Positions 15,195 through 23,222 of a stretch of DNA of 28,485 nt are shown one piece after another. The position numbers and the translations under genes are program-made. The notes under the pieces were generated by a model that saw nothing but the letters and a program-made list of their open reading frames with translations, searched no databases and had not been told where the DNA came from. The first letter of the stretch is position 1; every line of letters starts with the position of its first letter. Source of the DNA: an uncultured Chloroflexota bacterium (GTDB lineage: Bacteria; Chloroflexota; Anaerolineae; Caldilineales; Caldilineaceae); assembly GCA_903858085.1 (NCBI GenBank), contig CAIOHJ010000227.1, positions 1-28,485 on the forward strand, written 5' to 3'.

Positions 15195-16415
15195 TTATCC
15201 TTTGGACAGATCCACCCGATGCTGCTCGTCGGAATACTCCACATGCACGTCGGGACGGTGCAGCACCTCCTCGCGCAGCGCAGTGCCCAGGCCAGGCTTG
15301 CTCCCCAAAGTCAGCATCCCCTCGCGCAGCGGGATGGGGTCGGTGAGAACCTCGTTGTACCAGCCGTCGCAATAGGCGCGCACCGTCTCCATGATCATGG
15401 CGTTGGGAATATGCAGCATCAGGTGCGCAGCCGACCAGAGCGCCACAGGCCCGATACAGTCGTGGCTGGTGACCGGCAGCAGATAGGTCTCTGCCAGATG
15501 ACAAATTTTGCGTGTTTCGCTGATGCCGCCACACCAGGCCATGTCTGGCATGAGGATGTCGGCGGCGTTCTGCTCGATCACCTCGCGAAAACCAAATTTG
15601 GAGATCAATCGTTCGCTCACACAGAGCGGAATCTGAGTCTCCTGCTTGAGACGGGTGTAGGCTTCCACATTGTCGGGCGGAAGCATCTCTTCCAGCCAAA
15701 AAATGTCGTAGGGCGCCAGAGCACGGGCAATTTTGATGCTCTCAGTCAGACTCCAGCGAGCATGCCCTTCGATACAGATCTCCATCTTGTCGCCCACAGC
15801 CCTGCGAATCTCCTCCACATACGTGAGCCCCTTTTTGAGATCCTCACGCTTCAGACAGTAGCCGACAGGGCCGACAGCCCCCACCCCCGCCCGCTGCCCC
15901 ATCGGACCCCCCAGCGGCACACCAAACTGGTCAAAAGGCCAGATCTTCATCGCCCGGACCCCCTGCGCCAGCAGTTCGGCGGCCAGGTCGCCGCCCTTCC
16001 CTTCTGCCCAACGCTTGTAATCCTGATGTTTGCCGTGGCCGACACAGGTGTTGTAGACCCAGATCGACTCCCGGCAGCGGCCGCCCAGCAGGTTGTAGAT
16101 GGGCTGCCCCGTGTACTGGCCCAGCAGATCCCACAAGGCGACATCCACCGCGCTGAGGGCGCGCGTCTCGCTGCCCCCATAGCCAAAAAAATTGACTGTA
16201 TAAAACAGGTTCTGCCAGTGGCTCTCGATGTCAAAGGCGCTGCGCCCCAGCAACAGCCCCGCAAAGACATCGTGCACCATCGCACTGATGGCGCGCGGGA
16301 CATAAAAGGTTTCCCCCAGCCCGATCAGCCCGTCGTCGGTGTGGATGCGGACCCAGGTGGTGTTGGGCTGTTCGTCGATCCAGATCGTCTCCAGCCGTGT
16401 GATCTTCATCGTCAT
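15195..16415 (-). CDS. Enolase-superfamily acid-sugar dehydratase (mandelate racemase/galactonate dehydratase-like)
   Basis: A 406-residue protein with an N-terminal capping domain (about 1-125) and a barrel domain. Predicted metal ligands are E216 (IEGHARWS), E242 (WLEE) and E268 (SER). H218 and H318 (TSHDCIGPV) with D291 form the general acid/base set of galactonate/gluconate-type dehydratases, and K157 (AMKIWPF) lies on the opposite face. The family removes water from aldonates to give 2-keto-3-deoxy acids, the substrates of HpcH/HpaI-type aldolases such as the one at 13537. The specific sugar acid cannot be deduced. Start at 16415 follows GGGAG by 8 bases; the second ATG at 16409 is an alternative. 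It is 36 bases after the MalG-type permease. Confidence 0.87.
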   Translation of the reverse strand: MTMKITRLETIWIDEQPNTTWVRIHTDDGLIGLGETFYVPRAISAMVHDVFAGLLLGRSAFDIESHWQNLFYTVNFFGYGGSETRALSAVDVALWDLLGQYTGQPIYNLLGGRCRESIWVYNTCVGHGKHQDYKRWAEGKGGDLAAELLAQGVRAMKIWPFDQFGVPLGGPMGQRAGVGAVGPVGYCLKREDLKKGLTYVEEIRRAVGDKMEICIEGHARWSLTESIKIARALAPYDIFWLEEMLPPDNVEAYTRLKQETQIPLCVSERLISKFGFREVIEQNAADILMPDMAWCGGISETRKICHLAETYLLPVTSHDCIGPVALWSAAHLMLHIPNAMIMETVRAYCDGWYNEVLTDPIPLREGMLTLGSKPGLGTALREEVLHRPDVHVEYSDEQHRVDLSKG

Positions 16416-16451
16416 CGCATCGTCTCCCGCTCTCCGAAGAGCTGCCGCCTC

Positions 16452-17327
16452 TCACCCCTTCACCGCACCTGCGGTCAAACCCGCAACAATATAGCGCTGC
16501 ATGAGCAGGTAGAAAAGAATGGGCAAAATGGAAAAAATCAGCCCCGCTGCCATGTATTGTTCGATCGGGGTCCGCCCGATCGCCTTCAGCGTCGAAAGCC
16601 CGACCGACGCCGGCATCAATTCGGCCTTGCCCAACAAAATACTGGCATAGAGATACTCGTTCCAGGCAAAGAAAAAGGCAACGACAGCCACCGCAACCAG
16701 CCCCGGCACAGTCAGCGGCAGCACAATTCGCCAGACCACACTCAGCTCGTTGCAGCCGTCAACCAGAGCTGCATCCAAAATCTCGTGGGGCACTGTGTCG
16801 AACACACCCTTCAAAATCCAGATACAGATCGGCAAAATAAAGGCTGCGTCGACCAGCGCCAGGCTGCTCAAATTGTTGAGCAGAGAAAAATTGCGGTAGA
16901 TGCCGTAAATGGGAATCAACACCAGCATCTCGGGCAGCATCTGTGTGACCAGCAAAAACAGCCCAAACAGATCGCGGCCGGGCCAGCGCAGGCTGGAGAG
17001 CGCATACGCCCCCATGATGGAAAGCACCATGCAGACCAGCATGGTCAGCAGCGCAATCACCCATGAATTGCGAATCCAGACAGCCACCGGGTGCGCAGCA
17101 AAGAGCTCGGCAAACTGCCCAAAGGTGACCTCCTGCGGAAAGAGAGGAGGGGGAAAATGCAAGGTGTATTCGTTGGGCTGGAGGGTGCTGACCACCATCC
17201 AGTAGATCGGAAAGAAGGTCGTCAAACAGACAGCAAAGATGGTTCCATACAAAACGATCCGGCGCAGCCTTCTGCGCAGGGGAGTCCTGCCCGACCGCAC
17301 CCCCGTTTGAGCTTTTGTCATGGCCAT
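16452..17327 (-). CDS. Carbohydrate ABC transporter permease (MalG type)
   Basis: A 291-residue inner-subunit permease of the BPD_transp_1 class. It has an N-terminal membrane segment, about five more helices, and the EAA loop near DAALVDGCNELSVVWRIVLP that docks the ATPase. It pairs with the MalF-type protein whose stop is one base upstream of this start, so the two are translated together. The C-terminal end (LTAGAVKG) is typical of MalG-type sugar permeases. No ATPase gene accompanies this transporter. Confidence 0.92.
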   Translation of the reverse strand: MAMTKAQTGVRSGRTPLRRRLRRIVLYGTIFAVCLTTFFPIYWMVVSTLQPNEYTLHFPPPLFPQEVTFGQFAELFAAHPVAVWIRNSWVIALLTMLVCMVLSIMGAYALSSLRWPGRDLFGLFLLVTQMLPEMLVLIPIYGIYRNFSLLNNLSSLALVDAAFILPICIWILKGVFDTVPHEILDAALVDGCNELSVVWRIVLPLTVPGLVAVAVVAFFFAWNEYLYASILLGKAELMPASVGLSTLKAIGRTPIEQYMAAGLIFSILPILFYLLMQRYIVAGLTAGAVKG

Positions 17328-17328
17328 G

Positions 17329-18276
17329 TCAAAAATTCTCTTGGGCCCGACGGGCCTGCAGGATCACAAAGAAAAAGGCAATTACCAATGAAACGACAAA
17401 ACCCGCCACCCCCAGAGCAGTCGCATAGGAGTAGTCGTAAAAACGAAACGCCGTATTGTAAATACGAATCACAATCGTTTCCGTGGCACCAGAAGGCCCC
17501 CCCCCTGTCATCAGGTAGATCAACGTAAACTGCTTGAACGAAAAGATACAGGCCAGCACCACCAACAGCTCCAAGGTCGTCCCAATGCCAGGAAGGGTGA
17601 TGTGACGAAAGAGCTGCAGCCAATTGGCGCCGTCGACCCGGGCCGCCTCAAAAATCTCCTCCGGAATCGCCTGCAAGGCTGCCAAAATGACAAGGCTGTA
17701 AAACGGAAACGCCTTCCAGGAGGCGATCAACACCATCCACAACAGGGCCAGCACAGGGTCGAGCAGCCATTGTGGGTTCTGGTCGACCCCAGGAATCATC
17801 CGGGCAAAGAGGTTGATGACACCAAACTGGGGGTTGAGAATCCAAATAAAAATCATGACCACCGGCACTTCCGGCATTGCCCAGGGCATCATCAGAACCC
17901 CACGGGCCACCGGCCGCAGCCGAAAAGAACGGTTGAAGAGCAGCGCAGTCAGCAACCCCGCACTGATCGCCACCAGAATGACCAGCCCCGTGAAAAGCAG
18001 CGTCGTCTGCATCACCTTCCAGAACTCCGGGTCGCCCAGCATCCGCTGGTAATTTTTGAGACCCACCCATTCTGGGGCTACATTCGTGGCCAGTTCAATG
18101 CTTTGAAAGCTGCCAATGACCCCACGCGCGATCGGGTAGACAAGCAGAATGCCTTCATACAGGAGAATGGGAAGCACCAGAAGGTAGGGCAGCAGGGGAC
18201 GGCGCACCGGTCGACGGCCCGCCCCTTGCCTCTGCCCACCGCCTGCTGCGGTGCGGGTCTGTCCCCAATTGCTCAT
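17329..18276 (-). CDS. Carbohydrate ABC transporter permease (MalF type)
   Basis: A 315-residue permease with a basic N-terminus (RRPVRRPLLPYLLVLP), a first membrane helix near 30-50 and a BPD_transp_1 domain. Its EAA loop is near EAARVDGANWLQLFRHITLPGI. It is the MalF/UgpA-type partner of the next gene. A hairpin separates it from the binding-protein gene upstream, which may lower its expression relative to the binding protein. An AGGG sequence lies before the ATG at 18276. Confidence 0.92.
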   Translation of the reverse strand: MSNWGQTRTAAGGGQRQGAGRRPVRRPLLPYLLVLPILLYEGILLVYPIARGVIGSFQSIELATNVAPEWVGLKNYQRMLGDPEFWKVMQTTLLFTGLVILVAISAGLLTALLFNRSFRLRPVARGVLMMPWAMPEVPVVMIFIWILNPQFGVINLFARMIPGVDQNPQWLLDPVLALLWMVLIASWKAFPFYSLVILAALQAIPEEIFEAARVDGANWLQLFRHITLPGIGTTLELLVVLACIFSFKQFTLIYLMTGGGPSGATETIVIRIYNTAFRFYDYSYATALGVAGFVVSLVIAFFFVILQARRAQENF

Positions 18277-18301
18277 GCTGCCCTATGGCCTCCAAAAAGT
18301 G

Positions 18302-18326
18302 GGGTGCACAGGCGGCCTGTGCACCC
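18302..18326 (-). terminator. Stem-loop after the second binding-protein gene (attenuator)
   Basis: GGGTGCACAGG (18302-18312) and CCTGTGCACCC (18316-18326) are perfect complements over 11 bases with a 3-base loop. It sits 8 bases beyond the stop of the family-1 binding protein and ahead of the MalF-type gene. No T-run follows on the minus strand. Its placement mirrors the hairpin at 5624-5653. Confidence 0.6.
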
Positions 18327-18333
18327 TCTCCGA

Positions 18334-19659
18334 TCAAGAAATTCGTTCCGCCAGCGCCTCAGCCTGGGTCTGGGCCGCTGCCATCGCCTCTTCCACCGAC
18401 TTGACGTCGTTGAGCACATCCGCAAAGTTGGAGATCACAATCTGACCAAATTCGTTGAAGTTGTAGACAAAATCTCCCACAATATCAAAGGGCGTCAGAT
18501 AGCTCACACCGTCGAAGCCGGGCTTCAACCAGTGCAGATTGTCCAGATATTCCTGCCGCGCAGCCGACGGAATCGCAAAAATCACATCTTCACAGCCTTC
18601 CACCATGCGCCGATAGTTCTCTTTGTTGTACATGTAGGCGACAAACTCGATGGCAGCCTCCTTGACCGCCGAAGAGGCGTTGACCATCATCGGGTGGATG
18701 CGAGCGATCGACTGGTTGCTCTCCCACGGGATGGGGGCACTCATCAGCTTGGGATACACTTCGGGGTAGGTCGGTTTCAGACTGCCCACCGCCGCCGACA
18801 CAATAAACTCCTGCGCCACCGCACCTGTTCCAAAAAGACGGGTGCCCGTCGGCGTGTCGGTCCCCTGGGGCATGGCCCCGTCATACATCTCTTTGAAAAG
18901 CTTGAGCCCCCGCAGGATCGGCTCCGAGGTCAAAAGCGGCGTCTTGCCCTCAGCCCATTTGCCGCTGTAGGGCATACACCAGACTTCCAGCTGGAACCAG
19001 AAGTCCGATGGTTCGCTCACCAGATGGGAGGTGAAGAAACCATACTTCTGCTCGTCGCGGTTGGTCAAGGCCTTGCTGATCTCGATCCACTCCTCCGGTG
19101 TCTGGGCCGGCGCAATATTGGCTTCCGCATAGCGGTCAGAGTTGTACAAAAGACCAAACGCCACCGTCACCATGTCCAACCCATAAATTTTGCCGTCCTT
19201 GCGCATGGCATCGTGGGCGGAGCTCAGGTCGGTGATGTTGTTGCGCGTCAGGACATCGTCGAGGGGCGCCAGCAGGTCAGAACGGATCAGCCGGGGCGCC
19301 AGCTCTGGGGTCGCCATCACAATGTCGCCGTCCAGTTCTCCCGACTGCGCACCCACAATCGTCTTGGTCGTGTACTGGTCAAAGGGAATGTTTTCAGCAA
19401 CCACCTCGATGTCTTTTTGTGATTCGTTGAACTCTTTGATGAAATTGTTCCAGGTGATGCCGCGGTTCCCTTCCTCAAACCACCAGGAAAGGTACCGTAC
19501 CGTCTGGCGGGCCCCCGTATTGACCGCAGGGGCCACACTCGGCGCCGCACCTGGCGCCGCAGCAGGGGCACAGGCGGCCAGTGCGGCCCCTGCGCCGACA
19601 AAGGCCGCAACTTTGAGAAACTCGCGGCGGCTGGTGGACTTGGGTTGCTGGGTCGTCAT
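18334..19659 (-). CDS. Sugar ABC transporter substrate-binding lipoprotein (family 1), Tat-type signal
   Basis: A 441-residue exported binding protein. The N-terminus carries the twin-arginine motif SRREFLK (10-16), a hydrophobic run, and a lipobox ending at C30 (LAAC). This suggests Tat export of a folded, lipid-anchored protein. The remainder fits the MalE/family-1 solute-binding fold (YLSWWFEEGN start, MVNASSAVKEAAIEFVAYM). It would feed the MalF/MalG permeases downstream. The ATG at 19659 is chosen because AAGGAG is 8 bases upstream; an in-frame TTG at 19680 precedes that site and is unlikely. An operator-bearing promoter lies about 115 bases upstream. Confidence 0.92.
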   Translation of the reverse strand: MTTQQPKSTSRREFLKVAAFVGAGAALAACAPAAAPGAAPSVAPAVNTGARQTVRYLSWWFEEGNRGITWNNFIKEFNESQKDIEVVAENIPFDQYTTKTIVGAQSGELDGDIVMATPELAPRLIRSDLLAPLDDVLTRNNITDLSSAHDAMRKDGKIYGLDMVTVAFGLLYNSDRYAEANIAPAQTPEEWIEISKALTNRDEQKYGFFTSHLVSEPSDFWFQLEVWCMPYSGKWAEGKTPLLTSEPILRGLKLFKEMYDGAMPQGTDTPTGTRLFGTGAVAQEFIVSAAVGSLKPTYPEVYPKLMSAPIPWESNQSIARIHPMMVNASSAVKEAAIEFVAYMYNKENYRRMVEGCEDVIFAIPSAARQEYLDNLHWLKPGFDGVSYLTPFDIVGDFVYNFNEFGQIVISNFADVLNDVKSVEEAMAAAQTQAEALAERIS

Positions 19660-19775
19660 GCTGGAATCTCCTTGGTACAATCAGCTCGATATATCCGGAT
19701 CCATCCAATAAATTCCGATTAGGGGCGTGCACCGGATTGACACGACAAAAATGAGCAGGCTGTTGTGGAATTCCT

Positions 19776-19788
19776 GTATACAGTATAC
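19776..19788. promoter_or_regulatory. GntR-type operator in front of the second transporter operon
   Basis: GTATACAGTATAC, identical to the sites at 1238 and 27191. It covers the -10 element of the minus-strand promoter for the binding-protein gene, the arrangement expected for repression. Confidence 0.75.
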
Positions 19789-19808
19789 CAAAATTCATCG
19801 CTTGTCAA
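19782..19808 (-). promoter_or_regulatory. Promoter of the minus-strand transporter/dehydratase operon
   Basis: On the minus strand TTGACA (19808-19803), a 15-base spacer and TATACT (19787-19782) match sigma70 consensus hexamers, with a spacer slightly shorter than usual. The -10 lies inside the operator. The promoter is just beyond the end of the fourth SDR gene, so read-through from the upstream operon is also possible because no terminator is obvious between them. Confidence 0.6.
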
Positions 19809-19854
19809 TAGGCACTTTCTCAACGCCACGGGTTGCCCTCAGATGTTTGGGCTG

Positions 19855-20679
19855 TCAATCGACGGGCCAGCTGTGGCTGCCCCCTGCGTTCAACGCCAGG
19901 TTGCCCCCATCTACAGGGAGCAACACACCGGTCACCGCACCCGCCGCCTGCGAACAGAGAAAAACCGCAGGACCCACAAAATCCTGCGGCTCCAAAAGAC
20001 GGTTGATCGGGATCCCCACCAGCAGACGCTCCCGCAGACGTTCCCCAAAACGAGGATCCCCCAACAAGGCCTTCTGAAAGCTCGGGGTCAAGACCTGGGC
20101 CGGCAAAATTGCATTGACACGAATGCCCTTGCCCGCATACTCCACCGCCAGCTCCCGGGTCAGCTGAGCCACCCCCGCCTTGGCCACGCTGTAGGGAAAG
20201 TTGCCCCGCCCCAACGCCGAGACCCCGGCGATCGACCCGATGTTCAAGATCACCCCCTCCCCCTGCACCAGCATGCGCCGCAACGCCTGCTGCGCACAAA
20301 GAAAATAGCCGGTCAGGCTGACCGCCAACGTCTGATGCCACGCCTCCAGGCTCAGTTCGTCAGGATGGACACGGCTGGGAAAGGCGTAGGGCACGTTCAC
20401 ATGAATGTCCACGCGGCCAAAAAACCGATCCACCGCAGCAAACAGTGCCTGCACCTGCTCTGCGCAGCTGATGTCACAGACCGCCATCGCAGCCCTGCGG
20501 CCCAGCAGGTGGATTTCAGCGACGGTCGCCGCCGCACCCGCCTCATCTACATCGGCGACAAAGATGTCCGCACCCTGCTGAGCCAGCCCCAGCGCAATGG
20601 CATGGCCGATGCCCCCATTGGCCCCTGCACCCGTCACCAGGGCAACCCTCCCCTGCAGGTCAAACAAAGACGCGTTCAT
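19855..20679 (-). CDS. Short-chain dehydrogenase/reductase (SDR), catalytic residues intact
   Basis: A 274-residue SDR with TGAGANGGIG (16-25), D43 and D45 in VADVDEAG suggesting NAD use, and active-site Y163 and K167 (YSVAK). NNAG is replaced by VNVPYA. It is the nearest relative in the window of the Lys-to-Gln SDR at 11683, sharing GRGNF-YS, RVNAI-PAQ and the DGGNLA end. The start at 20679 is chosen because its ATG overlaps the M24 gene's stop (ATGA, 20676-20679), which indicates coupled translation; an upstream in-frame ATG would overlap further. It is the last gene of its operon. Substrate unknown. Confidence 0.85.
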   Translation of the reverse strand: MNASLFDLQGRVALVTGAGANGGIGHAIALGLAQQGADIFVADVDEAGAAATVAEIHLLGRRAAMAVCDISCAEQVQALFAAVDRFFGRVDIHVNVPYAFPSRVHPDELSLEAWHQTLAVSLTGYFLCAQQALRRMLVQGEGVILNIGSIAGVSALGRGNFPYSVAKAGVAQLTRELAVEYAGKGIRVNAILPAQVLTPSFQKALLGDPRFGERLRERLLVGIPINRLLEPQDFVGPAVFLCSQAAGAVTGVLLPVDGGNLALNAGGSHSWPVD

Positions 20680-21854
20680 CGGTGAACCCCCCACTCAAAC
20701 TGCGAAAGAATCTGGGGGCCCGCAGCGGTCACCAGCACCATTTTTTCCGCGCGCGCACCAAAATTGCCCTCCGGCCCCTGATACACCCCCGGCTCCACAC
20801 TGAAGACCATGCCCGCCTCGATCGGCGTCTCATCGTAGGCGACCAGCCGCGGCAGCTCGTTGACCGTGACGCCGATCTGGTGGCCGGCATAATGGGCTGG
20901 CTCCAGGCCGTAGGCGTGAAAGGCCCGCTCGGCAGCCTCCCACGCGTCTTTGGCACGCGCCCCCGGACGCAGGGCCGCCATGGCCGCCTCACAGGCATCC
21001 TGCGCAGCCCAGCCATAACGACGCTGTTCCGAGGTGGGAGGCACCCCCCCGACCACGTGGGTGTTGGTGCAGTCTGACCAGTACCCGTCGATGCGCTGGC
21101 TGATGTCCATCAGGGCTGCATCGCCGGGCAGGGTGACGCGGCGGCGCGGCCCATTGGGATAAAGAACGGTGCGGGTGCGTTCCCCGGTCACCAACTCCCC
21201 CACCACCGGCACTGGGTGACCTGCCGCCTCAAACATGGCTGCCGTGATTTCGGCCCACATCGCAAATTCGTCGACCCCAGCGTTCTGCACCAGCCTGGCC
21301 AGGGTGTTGTGGCCGATGTCGGCGACTTGAGAGGCGCGCGTCAACAGCGCAATTTCACGCGCAGTCTTGACCGCTCGAGCCGACAGCAACGCAGGCGTCA
21401 CCTCCACCAGCTCGACCGCCGGAAATGCCTCCTGGATCAGGCGGGCTGCGGCAAATGGCAGGGTGCGCGCCTGGATCCCCAACCGGGCACGCCCGGCCCC
21501 CACCCCGGCGGCCTCCAAGGTCGCGCGGAGCGCAGCCACAAACGCGGCGGCCGGGTCCACAGGCTGGCGATGGTCAAAGGTCGCAAAAGGAACCAGCGCA
21601 TCCAGCCGCGAGTGAGCCTGCGCCTCTGCCAGCAGCCCGTCCGGGACCACCAGCCAGCCGTACGCGTCACGAACTGTGCAGATGGCAAGCGGACTCCCGT
21701 AGGCAAACTCGGCGCCAGCCCCGAGCGGGAAGGGGACTTCAAAGCCGCTGAGATAGGTGACATCGGCCAGCGACGAAAGCAACACCACGTCACACCCAGC
21801 CTCGGCGCAGGCAGCGTCGGCCCGCATCCACTCTTCGTTGTCGCGGATCGGCAT
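20676..21854 (-). CDS. M24-family (pita-bread fold) metallopeptidase-like hydrolase
   Basis: A 392-residue protein with a creatinase-type N-terminal domain (about 1-155) and an M24 catalytic domain. All five expected metal ligands can be placed: D250, D261 (WSDCTNT), H325 (AGHQIGV), E354 (VEPGVY) and E370. Relatives are Xaa-Pro aminopeptidases, prolidases, creatinase and ectoine hydrolase, so cleavage of an amide bond in a small molecule is as plausible as peptidase activity. Its place between a 2-oxoacid dehydrogenase and an SDR in a sugar regulon is unusual. AAGGA precedes the ATG at 21854; it begins 13 bases after the E2 stop and its stop overlaps the SDR start. Confidence 0.87.
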   Translation of the reverse strand: MPIRDNEEWMRADAACAEAGCDVVLLSSLADVTYLSGFEVPFPLGAGAEFAYGSPLAICTVRDAYGWLVVPDGLLAEAQAHSRLDALVPFATFDHRQPVDPAAAFVAALRATLEAAGVGAGRARLGIQARTLPFAAARLIQEAFPAVELVEVTPALLSARAVKTAREIALLTRASQVADIGHNTLARLVQNAGVDEFAMWAEITAAMFEAAGHPVPVVGELVTGERTRTVLYPNGPRRRVTLPGDAALMDISQRIDGYWSDCTNTHVVGGVPPTSEQRRYGWAAQDACEAAMAALRPGARAKDAWEAAERAFHAYGLEPAHYAGHQIGVTVNELPRLVAYDETPIEAGMVFSVEPGVYQGPEGNFGARAEKMVLVTAAGPQILSQFEWGVHR

Positions 21855-21867
21855 GGCAATTTCCTTT

Positions 21868-23214
21868 CTATTCCAGCATCCAGAGCGCAGGAAGCTCGAT
21901 AAACTCGCGCACCGTGCGCAAAAACCGCGCGGCAGCAGCACCGTCCGCCACGCGATGGTCGAAGGTCAGGCTGAGCGCCATCAACTTGCGCGGGACAATC
22001 TGGTCGTCTACCACCGCGGGCCGCGCGACAATTCGCCCAACACCCAGGATCGCAGACTGGGGAAGGTTGATGATCGGCGTAAATGCATCGATGCCAAACA
22101 TGCCCAGATTGGTCACGGTGAAGGTGCCCCCCTGGAGCTCTTCCCCTTGCAGCTGCCGCGCCTGCGCCCGGGCAATGAGCTCGCGGGTGGCAGCGGCAAT
22201 CTGGCCGACGCTGCGGCTGTGTGCATCGCGCACCACCGGCACCACCAGCCCGTCAGGCGCATCCACCGCCAGCCCGATATGGACCTCTCGCCACAACAGG
22301 ATTGTCTGCTCCTGCCAGGTGGCGTTCAACACAGGGTGCTGTTGGAGGGCCACCGCCACCAGCTTGATCAGGAGATCGTTGTAGGTGGGCACCAGCCGGT
22401 CGCGCGGCGCCAACGCCGCACGCAGCTGGTCGCGCAAAAGCACAAACGCCGTCGCATCCGCCTCGGTCGTCAGGGTGACCGCCGCAGTCTCCTGCGCGCT
22501 GCCAAGCATGCGTTGGGCGATCAGACGGCGCACCCGCGAGACCGGGATCACTTCGTGTTCGGCCCCCGCCTCCAGCTCGCTTGCAGGGCGCTGGGGGGGC
22601 TGCTCTGCCTGCTGGCTGCGAAGAACAGCCTCCACATCGCTGCGCTGAACACGGGCCCCCAGGCCTGTCGGGGGGATGGCGGCCAGATCGAGGCCAGCTT
22701 GCTGGGCCACCCGCTGGGCGACTGGGGTTGCACGCAACGGAGAGGGGGGGCTGAACGCAGCGCGCACATCGCGCTCGACGATCCGTCCGCTGCTGCCAGA
22801 GCCCTGCAACCCCTGCCAGTCGACCTTCAGTTCGGCGGCCACGCGACGCGCACGCGGGCTGATGGCAGGGCCACGCCCTGTGGCAGGGACACCTTCTGTC
22901 TGGCGCTCGGGGGGAGGCTGCGCCGGCTGTGCTGGCGACGAGCTGCCGGACGACGCCGGCAGCGGCTCCCCATCTTGCAAAAGATAGGCCAGCACAGCAC
23001 CGACTGCAACGACATCGCCGGAAACAGGCGCGTCGGGGGGAATACACAAAATGCCTGCCTCGAACGTTTCGACCTCCTGGGTCGCCTTGTCACTTTCAAC
23101 CGTAAAGAGCAGATCTCCCGGCACAATGCGATCGCCGTCCGCCTTGAGCCAGCTCCCAAAAATCCCTTCCTCCATCGTCCAGCCCAGGCGGGGCATCAAA
23201 ATCGTGTAAGCCAT
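21868..23214 (-). CDS. 2-oxoacid dehydrogenase complex E2 (dihydrolipoamide acyltransferase)
   Basis: A 448-residue E2 subunit. A lipoyl domain spans about 1-80 with lipoylated K43 (ESDKATQE). A Pro/Ala-rich linker is followed by a peripheral subunit-binding domain at about 118-154. A second similar segment lies at about 163-199 (ATPVAQRVAQQAGLD...GLGARVQRSDVEAVL), then the acyltransferase domain with active-site H420 and D424 (DHRVADG). It transfers the acyl group made by E1 to CoA in a multimeric cytoplasmic core. Most bacterial E2 proteins have one binding domain, so the apparent second is noteworthy. It follows E1-beta by 8 bases. No E3 gene is present in the window. Confidence 0.92.
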   Translation of the reverse strand: MAYTILMPRLGWTMEEGIFGSWLKADGDRIVPGDLLFTVESDKATQEVETFEAGILCIPPDAPVSGDVVAVGAVLAYLLQDGEPLPASSGSSSPAQPAQPPPERQTEGVPATGRGPAISPRARRVAAELKVDWQGLQGSGSSGRIVERDVRAAFSPPSPLRATPVAQRVAQQAGLDLAAIPPTGLGARVQRSDVEAVLRSQQAEQPPQRPASELEAGAEHEVIPVSRVRRLIAQRMLGSAQETAAVTLTTEADATAFVLLRDQLRAALAPRDRLVPTYNDLLIKLVAVALQQHPVLNATWQEQTILLWREVHIGLAVDAPDGLVVPVVRDAHSRSVGQIAAATRELIARAQARQLQGEELQGGTFTVTNLGMFGIDAFTPIINLPQSAILGVGRIVARPAVVDDQIVPRKLMALSLTFDHRVADGAAAARFLRTVREFIELPALWMLE

Positions 23215-23222
23215 GGTCCCCC

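Noticed and set aside
14514..17066. An 850-codon open frame on the plus strand opposite the metallo-hydrolase, dehydratase and MalG genes
   Set aside because: Its product is Arg/Pro/His-rich low-complexity sequence with no motifs. It is the antisense shadow of three well-supported minus-strand genes in GC-rich DNA.
17602..19422. A 606-codon plus-strand open frame opposite the MalF and binding-protein genes
   Set aside because: Antisense shadow; the minus-strand frames contain clear transporter motifs and ribosome-binding sites.
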